A DNA stretch of 64,000 bases from NCBI GenBank assembly GCA_947581635.1, contig CANPVE010000001.1:124001-188000 (forward strand), read 5' to 3'. Shown in pieces: positions 18,533 through 27,531 of this stretch. Both the position numbers and the translations under genes were made by a program. Source of the DNA: an uncultured Clostridia bacterium. GTDB lineage: Bacteria > Bacillota > Clostridia > Oscillospirales > Acutalibacteraceae. Position 1 is the stretch's first letter. Every line of letters begins with the position of its first letter. The notes below the pieces were generated by a model, which searched no databases, was not told the origin of the DNA, and saw only the letters and a list, made by a program, of their open reading frames with translations.

Positions 18533-18559
18533 TTCTTTATGGAAAGGAATGACCTCCGT

Positions 18560-19168
18560 ATGACCGACATGGAGAGGGAATATTACACGCAGCACATCAG
18601 AGTGCGTCTGACCGAGTGGCGATTCAGCCATTCGGTCAATGTTTCAAGGGAAGCGGTGCGTTTAGCCGAAAAGTATGGCGGCGACGTACACAAAGCGGAG
18701 CTTGCCGGACTGCTTCATGACGTTATGAAAGACGTGGGCAAAAAGGGTCAGATTGAATTTATGGAACAGTATGGCATAAAGCTCAGCAGATATGAGGAAA
18801 ATGCGCCCAAGCTATGGCACGCGATTACGGGCGCGGTCTATGTGAAAAAAATACTCGATATAAAAGATAAAGACATAATTAACGCAATACGCTATCACAC
18901 TACCGGGCGCGAGGGCATGAGCCTGCTTGAAAAAATAATCTATGTGGCGGACTGCACCTCGGAGGAGCGCGATTATGAAGGCGTGGACGAGGTACGCATG
19001 GCGGCAGAGATGAGTTTGGAGGACGCTGTTGAAGTTGCCGCCGCCGCCTCTTTGCAGGACAGGATTGACGACCGCACTCCGATGCACCCCGATACGGTGG
19101 GGGCATACAATGAAATTATCTTCCAAAAGCAGGCAAAACGCCGCAGGGAGGAAAAAGGCAACAAATAA
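18560..19168 (+). CDS. yqeK: YqeK-type HD-domain Ap4A hydrolase
   Basis: YqeK enzymes split diadenosine tetraphosphate symmetrically to two ADP. The metal ligands of the HD fold are visible: His in FSHSVNVSREAVRLA, the HD pair in LLHDVMKD, His in WHAITGAVYV, and IRYHTTGREGMS with YVADCTSEER at the end. The frame opens at an ATG at 18539, but GGAAAGGA at 18541 lies after that codon and is well placed for the ATG at 18560, so I use the latter (202 residues). Coupling to nadD and rsfS is the usual order. Confidence 0.92.
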   Translation: MTDMEREYYTQHIRVRLTEWRFSHSVNVSREAVRLAEKYGGDVHKAELAGLLHDVMKDVGKKGQIEFMEQYGIKLSRYEENAPKLWHAITGAVYVKKILDIKDKDIINAIRYHTTGREGMSLLEKIIYVADCTSEERDYEGVDEVRMAAEMSLEDAVEVAAAASLQDRIDDRTPMHPDTVGAYNEIIFQKQAKRRREEKGNK

Positions 19169-19213
19169 TCCCGCGAGAAAGAAGCAATTACATACGCCGG
19201 GGAGGACTTCAAA

Positions 19214-20650
19214 TTGGCTTATAACGGAGACAATCATTACGATGATTTTGATGAGTATGAGGAATACGAGGAATACGAAGAATACGAAGAGTATTTTGAC
19301 GATGATGCTGAGAACAAAGGCGACATAGTTTATGGCGGCGGTGCGGTGCGACACCGAAACAATGAGATACAGTCCCACTACACAAAGCGCGATCCGGGGA
19401 GAAAACGCGCCCGAGAAGAGGCCATGGCCAGAAGGCGGGCGGAAGTATCCTCCAGAAAGCCGTCCCCAAAAAAACTGTCCGTTAAAAAATCGTCGTCAGG
19501 TTCGACATTTTGGACGCGGCTTGCCAAGCGTAAAGACAATGTGTTTCACGGACCGGCAACCGTGCCACGCCGCCCGTCCCAAATGAAATCTTCCTCGCGG
19601 AGGCAGAAAACCTTGATTTGCGTGGTCGGTATAGTGATATCGATTGTGGTGTTGTCTACCTTTGCAATAACGTCCCTGTATAAATCAAAATCAATTTTTT
19701 CCGACGGCACGCTTGACGATAGCGCTATTCAGGAGCGGCTTATCACAGACGAGGCGAACAAGGACAAAGTTACATATTTTCTTATAGTGGGAGTGGATAA
19801 GAGCAGTATGCTCACCGACTGCATATGGCTGATGTGCTTTGACAATGTGGCGCACAGGATGGATGTTATGCAGATACCCCGAGATACATACGTGGGTCGG
19901 GACAGCCTTTATCCTCACAAGATAAACGCCGTTTACTCCAATCCCCAGACCGTTGATTGGTGCGCCAACTGCAACCGTGCGGTTACGGTCGACGAAATTG
20001 AGGACGGGAGGCACACCGTATGCGGTAAGAAGGTTGAAGAAAAGACCGAGAGCAACATAAGCGCCCTGATACGCTGCATTAACAATCGCCTCGGGATGCC
20101 GGTGGATCACTATGTACTGTTTGATTTCACGGGTTTCGAGAAAGTGGTTGACGCTATGGGCGGCGTTGACATATATCTTGATGAGGAACTCAGGGTCTAT
20201 CCAAACAAGAATGAATATGAAGTGCTCCCCGCAGGTGAAAATCACCTTGACGGAAAAATGGCACTTAAATTTATGCGTAACCGCAAGGCTTATTTTGACG
20301 GCGATCTCGGCAGGGTCAAGGCGCAGAGAAGTATAATTCACGCCATGATGGATAAGGCGTCGGATATGTCCGCACTCCAGATGCTGTCAATTCTCAGGGC
20401 GGCGTACGGCAATTTCAACACCGACATGAGCTTGGAGGAAATACGTTCGTTCATAGCTCCCGTTAAGAAATGCACGCCCGAATCGCTGAATATGTTCACC
20501 ATGCCGGGTACGGATCATTGGGTCAAGCCCAACCCCTCGTATTATGTATGTTACCCGGAGCAGACTGTAGAGGCTATAAACGAATGCATGATGCCATACG
20601 GTGAAAAGCTTACAGAGGAAGATATAAATTTCCCGATTCTCTACGATTGA
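19214..20650 (+). CDS. LytR-CpsA-Psr (LCP) family cell-wall glycopolymer ligase with an inserted Cys/His finger
   Basis: LCP enzymes attach teichoic acid or capsule polymers to peptidoglycan outside the membrane. The product has an acidic tail with Glu-Glu-Tyr repeats, a basic stretch, one membrane helix (about 135-157, CVVGIVISIVVLSTFAITSL) and an extracellular LCP domain with IPRDTYVG, DHYVLFDFTGFEKVVDAMGG and MALKFMRNRK. Between HKINAVYS and the next helix there is an insertion with Cys250, Cys253, His267 and Cys270 in metal-finger-like spacing (CANC, then HTVC). The start is TTG with GGGGAGGA upstream at 19200. The gene sits between yqeK and rsfS, as LCP genes often do in Clostridia. Confidence 0.9.
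   Translation: MAYNGDNHYDDFDEYEEYEEYEEYEEYFDDDAENKGDIVYGGGAVRHRNNEIQSHYTKRDPGRKRAREEAMARRRAEVSSRKPSPKKLSVKKSSSGSTFWTRLAKRKDNVFHGPATVPRRPSQMKSSSRRQKTLICVVGIVISIVVLSTFAITSLYKSKSIFSDGTLDDSAIQERLITDEANKDKVTYFLIVGVDKSSMLTDCIWLMCFDNVAHRMDVMQIPRDTYVGRDSLYPHKINAVYSNPQTVDWCANCNRAVTVDEIEDGRHTVCGKKVEEKTESNISALIRCINNRLGMPVDHYVLFDFTGFEKVVDAMGGVDIYLDEELRVYPNKNEYEVLPAGENHLDGKMALKFMRNRKAYFDGDLGRVKAQRSIIHAMMDKASDMSALQMLSILRAAYGNFNTDMSLEEIRSFIAPVKKCTPESLNMFTMPGTDHWVKPNPSYYVCYPEQTVEAINECMMPYGEKLTEEDINFPILYD
19253..19294 (+). repeat. Short coding tandem repeat, Glu-Glu-Tyr
   Basis: Nine-base units encoding Glu-Glu-Tyr are repeated about five times at the N-terminus of the LCP protein, with silent GAG/GAA and TAT/TAC variation. 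They give a strongly acidic, Tyr-rich cytoplasmic tail. Such repeats can change copy number between strains. Confidence 0.7.
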
Positions 20651-20710
20651 TTACCCAATGACAATAATACAAATAATAGAGATAATGAAAAATTACAAAG
20701 GAGAATGCAC

Positions 20711-21058
20711 ATGGAATCAAAGGATATGGCACTTGAGTGCGCAAAGATATTGAACGGCAAGCTTGCACAGAATCTGTCTGTATTGTATGTTCGTGAAGTC
20801 ACGACATTGGCAGATTATTTCGTTATAGCGACAGGCGGCAACTCGACCCATGTGAAGGCGCTTGCCGACGAGGTTGAATTCAAGCTCAAGCAGGAGGAGA
20901 TTGTTCCGGATCACATTGAGGGACACGGTTCAAATTCGTGGATAGTGATGGATTACGGAAGTGTTGTCGTCCATGTGTTCAGCGAGGAGGCCAGAGAGTT
21001 CTACGATTTGGAAAGGTTGTGGAAGGACGGCGAAAAGCTGGAGCTTAACTTCGATTGA
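20711..21058 (+). CDS. rsfS: Ribosome silencing factor RsfS
   Basis: RsfS binds ribosomal protein L14 and blocks subunit joining when nutrients are short. The family core is complete: VTTLADYFVIATGGNSTHVK, then GHGSNSWIVMDYGSVVVHVF and FYDLERLWKDG. Two in-frame ATGs occur at 20705 and 20711; AAAGGAG at 20697-20703 is too close to the first, so 20711 is taken, giving 115 residues. It ends the yhbY-nadD-yqeK-LCP run and is followed by a strong terminator. Confidence 0.95.
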   Translation: MESKDMALECAKILNGKLAQNLSVLYVREVTTLADYFVIATGGNSTHVKALADEVEFKLKQEEIVPDHIEGHGSNSWIVMDYGSVVVHVFSEEAREFYDLERLWKDGEKLELNFD

Positions 21059-21080
21059 TTTTGCTGATATCGCGAAATAA

Positions 21081-21126
21081 ACGGTGTTTGACTTCAAATT
21101 GCAGGTGAAGTCGAACGCCGTTTTTC
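21081..21126 (+). terminator. Strong intrinsic terminator after rsfS
   Basis: A 16-bp stem (ACGGTGTTTGACTTCA with TGAAGTCGAACGCCGT, two non-Watson-Crick positions) with a short loop is followed by TTTTT. It closes the yhbY-rsfS operon. Confidence 0.9.
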
Positions 21127-21158
21127 ATATATTTTATTTTTGAGGAGGATTTTTTGTT

Positions 21159-21722
21159 ATGAAACATCTTGGAACGCAGACTATCGAGACGGAGCGCCTT
21201 ATATTGCGCAAGTTCCGCACAGAGGACGCTCAGGCTATGTTCAACAACTGGGCGAGTGACGATGAGGTGACAAAGTTTCTGACATGGCCGACCTATAAAA
21301 ATGTTGACGATTTAAAGAAGTATATTGATTACCTGCTTAATAATTACATGAACAATCAATTTTATGATTGGGCGATTGAATTTAAAGAAATCGGTGAGCC
21401 GATTGGAAGTATAGGAGTTGTCGATATTAACGAAAACACGCAGCTGGTTCATGTCGGATATTGCATAGGGCGCGCCTGGTGGCATATGGGCATTACCTCG
21501 GAGGCATTCGCGGCAGTAATCAAGTTTATGTTCGAGAAAGTGGGGGTAAATCGGATAGAATCGCGTCACGACCCGAACAATCCAAATTCGGGCAGGGTAA
21601 TGCTCAAATGTGGCTTGAAGTACGAAGGTACGCTGCGTCAGGCAGATCTCAACAATCAGGGAATATGCGATGCGGCGTGGTACGGCATACTGCGTGGTGA
21701 ATATTTTGCAAAGGTGGAGTGA
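21159..21722 (+). CDS. RimJ/RimL-type N-acetyltransferase
   Basis: A 187-residue GNAT protein of the RimJ/RimL group, which acetylates protein N-termini or small amines. The N-terminal TERLILRKFRTEDAQAMFNN and the central VGYCIGRAWWHMGITSEAF with HDPNNPNSGRVMLKCGLKYE are the group's hallmarks. GAGGA precedes the ATG by about 10 bases. It begins a new transcription unit after the rsfS terminator and is followed 6 bases later by a methyltransferase gene, so the two may be cotranscribed. The substrate is unknown. Confidence 0.88.
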   Translation: MKHLGTQTIETERLILRKFRTEDAQAMFNNWASDDEVTKFLTWPTYKNVDDLKKYIDYLLNNYMNNQFYDWAIEFKEIGEPIGSIGVVDINENTQLVHVGYCIGRAWWHMGITSEAFAAVIKFMFEKVGVNRIESRHDPNNPNSGRVMLKCGLKYEGTLRQADLNNQGICDAAWYGILRGEYFAKVE

Positions 21723-21728
21723 GATAAG

Positions 21729-22580
21729 ATGAATGAGCCTGAAAAAACAGAAAAAACGGGAGAGATGAAAGAAATATACGATTTTTACAACGGCGGCGCG
21801 GAAATAGACAGACTTGAGCGCGGCTTAGGTAAGGTGGAATTTTACCGCACCAAAGAAATACTCACCAAATATCTGCCCGAGAAGGGCGGCTTGGTGATAT
21901 ACGACATAGGGGGCGGAATCGGAGTATATTCGAGGTGGCTTGCAAAACTAGGTTATGATGTACATTTGCTTGAACTTGCAAAAAATGCGGTGGATTACGC
22001 CAAAGAGAATATGATGAACGACTGCCAATTTACTGCCGAGACCGCCGATGCACGGCACATTGACAGACCCAATGCGAGTGCCGACGCAGTACTGCTTATG
22101 GGTCCGCTCTATCATTTGCAGAGCGCCCGGGATAGAGCGGCGGCATTGAGTGAGGCTTATCGCGTACTCAAGAACGGCGGTCTGCTCATTGCGGCGGGAA
22201 TATCAAAATACAGCTCCACCACATGGGCGTTATCGGTGTACGGCGAAGAAAATAATTACATTGATGACCCGATATTTTTCGATATGCTGCGCTGCGAACT
22301 TACCACAGGAAATCACAATCGACCGAGCGAATATCCCTATCTGATAGCGAAATCGTATTTCTCCACGCCTGACAGCTTCGCCGCCGAAATGGAAAGCGAG
22401 GGCTTTGAGGTAATTGATTTTCACGCGGTGGAAGGATGCGTTTGGTTCACGCCGCATTTGTATGAGAAGTGGGAACACGCCGCCGATCGCGAGCGGCTGC
22501 TTGAAATAGTGCGCCTCACAGAGCACGACAGGGAGATTATAGGCATGAGTCCGCATTTTATCGTGGCAGCGCGTAAATAA
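21729..22580 (+). CDS. Class I SAM-dependent methyltransferase
   Basis: A 283-residue methyltransferase with the SAM-binding motif VIYDIGGGIGVYSRWLAKLG near residue 57 and the acidic strand end VHLLELAKNAVDYA. Motif IV is ADAVLLMGPLYHL, and a following segment SEAYRVLKNGGLLIAAG is typical of small-molecule methyltransferases. The C-terminal half is larger than the minimal fold and probably caps the substrate site. The ATG at 21729 has GGAG 9 bases upstream. The methyl acceptor cannot be deduced. Confidence 0.85.
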   Translation: MNEPEKTEKTGEMKEIYDFYNGGAEIDRLERGLGKVEFYRTKEILTKYLPEKGGLVIYDIGGGIGVYSRWLAKLGYDVHLLELAKNAVDYAKENMMNDCQFTAETADARHIDRPNASADAVLLMGPLYHLQSARDRAAALSEAYRVLKNGGLLIAAGISKYSSTTWALSVYGEENNYIDDPIFFDMLRCELTTGNHNRPSEYPYLIAKSYFSTPDSFAAEMESEGFEVIDFHAVEGCVWFTPHLYEKWEHAADRERLLEIVRLTEHDREIIGMSPHFIVAARK

Positions 22581-22682
22581 AGCAAAGAGATATATCAATT
22601 GAGGGATATATTAAGTTTGGGGGCTGAATACAATACAGCTGTGGAATTGGATTTTTGAATTTTCCTTTTTTGCATATTTTCA

Positions 22683-22711
22683 TTGACAAAACAGGCGAAT
22701 TGCTGTAAATT
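22683..22711 (+). promoter_or_regulatory. Sigma-A promoter for leuS
   Basis: TTGACA at 22683 and TAAATT at 22706 are 17 bases apart, with about 60 bases of leader before the leuS ATG. The leader is too short for a T-box, so leuS here is not T-box controlled. Confidence 0.8.
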
Positions 22712-22773
22712 ATTAGTATCACGACTATTTTTTAATATTATTTCGCTATTTTAAGAGAAGGAATGATAGTGTT

Positions 22774-25179
22774 ATGAAATACGATTTTCAATCTATTGAG
22801 AAAAAATGGCAGCAGAAATGGGAGGAATGCGGTTGTTTTCACGCCGAGATAGACCGATCCAAACCCAAGTTCTACGCCCTCGTGGAATTTCCCTATCCAT
22901 CGGGAGCGGGTCTGCACGTGGGGCATCCCCGTTCCTACACCGCACTGGATATAGTGGCGAGGAAGCGCCGCCTCGAGGGATACAATGTGCTTTATCCAAT
23001 GGGCTGGGACGCGTTCGGTCTGCCTACCGAGAATTTTGCGATAAAGAATCACATTCACCCTTCCATAGTTACCAAGAACAACATCGATCGATTCAGGAGC
23101 CAGCTCAAGAGTCTGGGGTTGTCCTTCGACTGGAAACGCGAGGTCAATACCACTGATCCCTCGTACTACAAGTGGACGCAGTGGATTTTCCTCCAGCTCT
23201 TCAAAAACAATCTTGCCTACAAGAAAGAAATGTCGGTGAACTGGTGTACCGGCTGCAAGTGCGTGCTTGCCAATGAAGAAGTGGTGGGCGGCGTCTGCGA
23301 ACGCTGCGGCAGTGAGGTTGTACACAAGGTCAAGAGCCAGTGGATGCTGAAGATAACCGAGTACGCGCAGCGTCTGATTGACGATATAGACGATTTGGAC
23401 TACATCGAACGTGTAAAGGTTCAGCAGAAGAACTGGATTGGTCGTTCCACAGGTGCGGAGGTGGATTTCACAACCACTCTCGGCGACACACTAACTGTGT
23501 ATACGACGCGCTGCGACACGCTTTTCGGCGCAACCTACATGGTAATTTCTCCCGAGCACCCGCTTATTGAAAAATGGGCGGATAAGCTCGCGAATATAGA
23601 TGAGGTGCGCGAATACCAGCTCGCCGCCTCCAAGAAGTCCGACTTCGAGAGAACCGAGGTCGCCAAGGATAAGACAGGTGTGCGTCTGGAGGGCGTTATG
23701 GCTGTAAATCCGGTCAACAACAGGGAAATTCCGATATTCATTTCTGATTATGTTCTCGTTTCATACGGTACAGGCGCCATTATGGCAGTTCCCGCTCACG
23801 ATACACGCGACTGGGAATTTGCCAAGAAGTTCGGTTTGCCGATTATCGAGGTTGTCAAGGGCGGCGAGGACGTGCAGAAGGAAGCCTTCACCGACTGCGC
23901 CACCGGAATACTGACCAATTCAGGCTTCCTCGACGGTCTGAGTGTTGAAGAAGCGAAGGCGAAGATGATTGAATTCCTCACCGAAAAGGGCATAGGTCAC
24001 GCCAAGGTCAACTATAAGCTGCGCGATTGGGTATTCTCACGCCAGAGGTATTGGGGCGAGCCTATCCCGATAGTGCATTGTGAGAAGTGCGGAGCGGTCG
24101 CTCTGCCGGAAGATCAGCTTCCGCTCCTGCTCCCCGACGTCGAATCCTATGAGCCGACCGACAATGGCGAATCGCCGCTTGCCTCGATGACTGAATGGGT
24201 GAATACTACCTGCCCCAAGTGCGGCGGCCCTGCAAAACGTGAAACGGATACTATGCCCCAGTGGGCGGGTTCGTCGTGGTACTTCCTGCGTTACTGCGAT
24301 CCGCACAATGACAAGGAGCTTGCCTCAAAAGAGGCTCTCGATTATTGGATGCCCGTCGATTGGTATAACGGCGGCATGGAGCACACCACGCTGCATTTGC
24401 TTTACAGTCGCTTCTGGCACAAGTTCCTGTATGACATCGGTGCAGTTCCAACCAATGAGCCGTATCAGAAGAGAACCAGCCACGGCATGATTTTGGGCGA
24501 GGGCAATGTGAAGATGAGCAAGTCGCTCGGCAACGTGATCAACCCCGACGAGATAGTCGAAACTTACGGTGCGGATACAATGAGACTTTACGAGATGTTC
24601 ATGGGTGACTTTGAAAAGGCTGCTCCATGGTCGTCCAGTTCCATCAAAGGCTGTAAGCGCTTCCTCGACAGAACCTTTAACCTTCAGGAGAAGGTGATTG
24701 AAGGCGGTATCCGGCCTGAATTCGAGGGAACCGTTCACAAAACCATAAAGAAGGTAACGGAGGATATAGAGGCTCTGAAGTTCAACACTGCGATCGCTCA
24801 GCTTATGACATGGCTCAATGATATTGAAAAATGCGGTTCAATTACCAAAGAAGAGTACAAAATATTCCTCTTGCTGCTTGACCCGTTCGCTCCCCACGTC
24901 TGTGAGGAAATATGGGAAAACCAAGGCTTTGGAGATATGATCGTCAATCAGCAGTGGCCAAAGTATGACGAGGCGAAGTGCGTTGACCAAACCGTAGAAA
25001 TTGCCGTGCAGATTACGGGCAAGGTCAGAGCGAGAATAAATATACCAGCAGACGCCACTCAAGAACAGGCCGTTGCAGCTGCCAAAGCAGATGAAACAAT
25101 AGCCGCGATTATTGAGGGCAAGAATATTGTCAAGGAGATTTATGTCCCGGGCAGACTGGTAAATATAGTCGCAAAATAA
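22774..25179 (+). CDS. leuS: Leucyl-tRNA synthetase
   Basis: This class I synthetase charges tRNA-Leu. The HIGH motif reads HVGH near residue 48 in [16 protein letters not shown], and KMSKS lies at about residue 580 in [17 protein letters not shown]. The CP1 editing domain (about 220-400) includes [14 protein letters not shown] and [10 protein letters not shown], where the editing-site Thr and Asp lie. A Cys-rich zinc finger ([22 protein letters not shown]) sits before CP1. The length of 801 residues is normal. AAGGA precedes the ATG. It has its own promoter. Confidence 0.98.
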   Translation: MKYDFQSIEKKWQQKWEECGCFHAEIDRSKPKFYALVEFPYPSGAGLHVGHPRSYTALDIVARKRRLEGYNVLYPMGWDAFGLPTENFAIKNHIHPSIVTKNNIDRFRSQLKSLGLSFDWKREVNTTDPSYYKWTQWIFLQLFKNNLAYKKEMSVNWCTGCKCVLANEEVVGGVCERCGSEVVHKVKSQWMLKITEYAQRLIDDIDDLDYIERVKVQQKNWIGRSTGAEVDFTTTLGDTLTVYTTRCDTLFGATYMVISPEHPLIEKWADKLANIDEVREYQLAASKKSDFERTEVAKDKTGVRLEGVMAVNPVNNREIPIFISDYVLVSYGTGAIMAVPAHDTRDWEFAKKFGLPIIEVVKGGEDVQKEAFTDCATGILTNSGFLDGLSVEEAKAKMIEFLTEKGIGHAKVNYKLRDWVFSRQRYWGEPIPIVHCEKCGAVALPEDQLPLLLPDVESYEPTDNGESPLASMTEWVNTTCPKCGGPAKRETDTMPQWAGSSWYFLRYCDPHNDKELASKEALDYWMPVDWYNGGMEHTTLHLLYSRFWHKFLYDIGAVPTNEPYQKRTSHGMILGEGNVKMSKSLGNVINPDEIVETYGADTMRLYEMFMGDFEKAAPWSSSSIKGCKRFLDRTFNLQEKVIEGGIRPEFEGTVHKTIKKVTEDIEALKFNTAIAQLMTWLNDIEKCGSITKEEYKIFLLLLDPFAPHVCEEIWENQGFGDMIVNQQWPKYDEAKCVDQTVEIAVQITGKVRARINIPADATQEQAVAAAKADETIAAIIEGKNIVKEIYVPGRLVNIVAK

Positions 25180-25240
25180 TTATTTTTGCCAATTGTGCAA
25201 AAAATATCCTTTAAACTTAGTATTTTTTTCGTCGACACTC

Positions 25241-25269
25241 TTGACAACCAGCTTTCTGTATTGTATAAT
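25241..25269 (+). promoter_or_regulatory. Perfect-consensus sigma-A promoter for rpsU
   Basis: TTGACA at 25241 and TATAAT at 25264 match the consensus at all 12 positions with the ideal 17-base spacer. It lies about 65 bases before the rpsU ATG. Confidence 0.93.
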
Positions 25270-25332
25270 TATACGGAATCACAATACAGTGATATGGTGG
25301 TTCCGTGACTGTGCGGAAGGAGGGGAAGTTAA

Positions 25333-25512
25333 ATGTCATCAGAAATCAAAGTCAGGGACAAGGAGTCTCTTGACAGCGCACTCAGACGTTTTAAGAAGTC
25401 TTGCGCACGTTCGGGTATAATTCAGGAAGTCCGCAAGAGAGAAGCTTACGAGAAGCCCTCTGTACGCCGCAAGAAGAAGTCCGAAGCTGCAAGAAAGCGC
25501 AAGTACAAGTAA
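25333..25512 (+). CDS. rpsU: 30S ribosomal protein S21
   Basis: A 59-residue basic protein that begins [20 protein letters not shown], the S21 signature, and ends in the Lys/Arg-rich tail [13 protein letters not shown] that contacts 16S rRNA near the anti-Shine-Dalgarno end. Length and composition match Firmicutes S21. GGAAGGAGGGG lies upstream of the ATG at 25333. It is a single-gene unit between a consensus promoter and a strong terminator; the common Firmicutes partner yqeY is absent here. Confidence 0.96.
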   Translation: MSSEIKVRDKESLDSALRRFKKSCARSGIIQEVRKREAYEKPSVRRKKKSEAARKRKYK

Positions 25513-25562
25513 TCGCTTGCCCGCTTAAACACATCGGATTCATATTGCCGATTCTGAAAATC

Positions 25563-25604
25563 AAGTGCAGGTATGCTGAATGATTCGGCGTACCTGCACT
25601 TTTT
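25563..25604 (+). terminator. Intrinsic terminator after rpsU
   Basis: AGTGCAGGTATGC pairs with GCGTACCTGCACT (13 bp, one G-U pair) across an 11-base loop, followed by TTTT. Confidence 0.9.
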
Positions 25605-25628
25605 GCTTAATCCAATACGGAGGCGATC

Positions 25629-26117
25629 ATGGCTTTATTTAAACCCAAAGAGCGAATTGATAAAATGATTTGTATAACTCCCGAGATGTTGGCCGAGGTG
25701 GGTGTGAATTCGCTTTTACTGGATATAGACAATACGATGACGACTCACAACAATCCGGTTCCCGCTGAGGGCGTCACCGAGTGGATACAACGCATGAAGG
25801 CGGCGGGCGTGAATATGATGGTTGTATCAAACAACAACGGAGAACGCGTGAGTAAATTCAGCAGTCTTTTGGGTCTGGAATTTGAAGGATCGGCCAAGAA
25901 GCCGCTCACATTCGGGTTTCGCCGCGCTTGCAGGCGGTTGGGGGTAAATCCCGAGAATACTGCCGTGGTGGGTGATCAGCTTTTCACCGACATGATGGGC
26001 GGCAATCTGCTGGGAGCTTATACAATATTGACAAAGCCCTATCAGCTCGAAAAGAGCGTGCCTTTTCGCTTTAAACGGGCGTTGGAGCGCGTCGTGATGA
26101 AATTTTGGAGAGACTGA
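25629..26117 (+). CDS. yqeG: YqeG-type HAD phosphatase (class IIIA)
   Basis: A 162-residue HAD-superfamily phosphatase of the YqeG group. Motif I is LLLDIDNTM near residue 30 (catalytic Asp pair), motif II is MVVSNNNGERV, the motif III Lys lies in AKKPLTFGF, and motif IV is VVGDQLFTDMMGG. In Firmicutes the gene usually precedes yqeH and aroE; here it is followed by an endonuclease IV-like gene and, farther on, aroQ. The substrate is not known with certainty. GGAGG lies shortly before the ATG. Confidence 0.92.
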   Translation: MALFKPKERIDKMICITPEMLAEVGVNSLLLDIDNTMTTHNNPVPAEGVTEWIQRMKAAGVNMMVVSNNNGERVSKFSSLLGLEFEGSAKKPLTFGFRRACRRLGVNPENTAVVGDQLFTDMMGGNLLGAYTILTKPYQLEKSVPFRFKRALERVVMKFWRD

Positions 26118-26136
26118 AGGAGGCGGCCTGATAAGA

Positions 26137-26997
26137 ATGGCTGATGTAAAATTCGGACCTGCCGGGGGCTGTGAGCGCGCGGCTGCCGAGAACATAAAAT
26201 CCACTGAAAAGCTGCTGGAATTTATAGCCGCAAACGGTCTGAACGCATTTGAATACCAGTGTGGGCGCGGCGTTATGGTAAGGCAGCCAAAGGGCGCGGC
26301 AATAGGTAAGAAGGCGGCGGAGTGCGGCATAAAACTGTCGATCCATGCGCCGTATTACATATCGCTCGCCTCACCTGAAGAGGAAAAGCGCCTTAATTCG
26401 ATAAAATATATATTCCAGAGCGCTCAGGCGGCGGATTGGATGGGCGCGGACAGAATCGTAGTTCACCCGGGAGGATTGGGCAAGAAATCCCGCGAGGAGG
26501 CAACCGCGATGGCCATGGAGACATTAGCGGCGGCTCAGCAGTATCTTGACGGGCATGGATTAGGGCACGTGCATATGTGTCCCGAAGTGATGGGCAAGAT
26601 AAATCAGCTCGGGGATTTGTCGGAGGTGCTGGAATTCTGCACGTTGGACGAAAGGATAATTCCGTGTGTGGATTTCGGACATTTGAACAGCCGTATGCAG
26701 GGAACTATGGATTATGCCAAGGCTCTGGACGAAATTGAGAATAAGCTGGGTGTTGACAGGCTGAGATGTATGCACATACATTTCTCAAAAATCGAATATA
26801 CATCGGGTGGAGAGAAACGCCACCTGACCTTTGCCGACGATATTTACGGTCCGCAGTATGAGCCGCTGATGGAGGAATTTGTGCGCCGCGATATGTCTCC
26901 GACGGTGATTTGTGAATCGGCGGGGACGCAGACCGACGACGCGGCGGAAATGATGAGGTATTATAGGTTGCTTGAGACAGCCGATAGAAAAAGCTGA
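26137..26997 (+). CDS. Endonuclease IV-like (AP endonuclease family 2) TIM-barrel protein
   Basis: A 286-residue TIM-barrel protein with the metal-ligand segments of endonuclease IV, which cuts DNA 5' to abasic sites: LSIHAPYYISLA near residue 70, VVHPGGLG near 107, CPEVMGKINQLG near 146, CVDFGHLNSRMQG near 178, and MHIHFSKIEYTSGGEKRH near 213, closing with CESAGTQTDD. The His, Glu and Asp ligands are all present. The N-terminal region is divergent from classic Nfo, so I call it Nfo-like. GGAGG lies about 12 bases before the ATG. Confidence 0.83.
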   Translation: MADVKFGPAGGCERAAAENIKSTEKLLEFIAANGLNAFEYQCGRGVMVRQPKGAAIGKKAAECGIKLSIHAPYYISLASPEEEKRLNSIKYIFQSAQAADWMGADRIVVHPGGLGKKSREEATAMAMETLAAAQQYLDGHGLGHVHMCPEVMGKINQLGDLSEVLEFCTLDERIIPCVDFGHLNSRMQGTMDYAKALDEIENKLGVDRLRCMHIHFSKIEYTSGGEKRHLTFADDIYGPQYEPLMEEFVRRDMSPTVICESAGTQTDDAAEMMRYYRLLETADRKS

Positions 26998-27074
26998 AGT
27001 CAAGCGGGCGGTATAAGACGGTTTTAAATTTTTTTATTAATTTACAGGCCGCATGGAAAGAGGTCCGACGAGAT

Positions 27075-27515
27075 ATGAAAAAAATTCTTATAATAAACGG
27101 CCCCAATCTCAATATGGTTGGCGTTCGCGAGCCGGGGGTTTACGGAACCGAGACATTGGAGGCCATTTGCGACAGGGTTGCCGAGTACGCGCATTCCCTG
27201 GGGCTGGAGGCGGATTTTATCCAAAGCAACCACGAGGGCGTTATACTGGATAAAATCCACGGTGCGAAGGCAGAATATGCGGGCGTTGTGATAAACGCGG
27301 GTGCATGGACTCACTACAGTTACGCGCTGCGCGACGCCATTGCCGCAGTCAAGCCGCTGCCATTTGTAGAGGTGCATATGTCGAATATACACGCGCGCGA
27401 GGAATTTCGCCATCATTCGGTGATATCACCCGTGTGCGCGGGGCAGATATGCGGTTTCGGGTCGCACAGCTACATTTTGGGCGTTCAGGCACTCGCCTCG
27501 CTCATTGAGCAATAG
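27075..27515 (+). CDS. aroQ: 3-dehydroquinate dehydratase, type II
   Basis: The type II enzyme dehydrates 3-dehydroquinate to 3-dehydroshikimate and forms a dodecamer. The N-terminal INGPNLNMVGVREPGVYG contains the active-site Asn and the catalytic Tyr (YG), followed by SNHEGVILDKIH, VINAGAWTHYSYALRDAI, EVHMSNIHAREEFRHHS and the catalytic His in that run. The length of 146 residues is normal. The next gene begins 16 bases after its stop. No other shikimate gene is beside it apart from the distant stand-alone chorismate mutase. Confidence 0.96.
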   Translation: MKKILIINGPNLNMVGVREPGVYGTETLEAICDRVAEYAHSLGLEADFIQSNHEGVILDKIHGAKAEYAGVVINAGAWTHYSYALRDAIAAVKPLPFVEVHMSNIHAREEFRHHSVISPVCAGQICGFGSHSYILGVQALASLIEQ

Positions 27516-27531
27516 AAAGAGGTTCTTGCTT

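Noticed and set aside
22581..22773. T-box leader upstream of leuS
   Set aside because: The promoter lies about 60 bases from the start codon, leaving no room for a T-box; no specifier loop or T-box sequence was seen.
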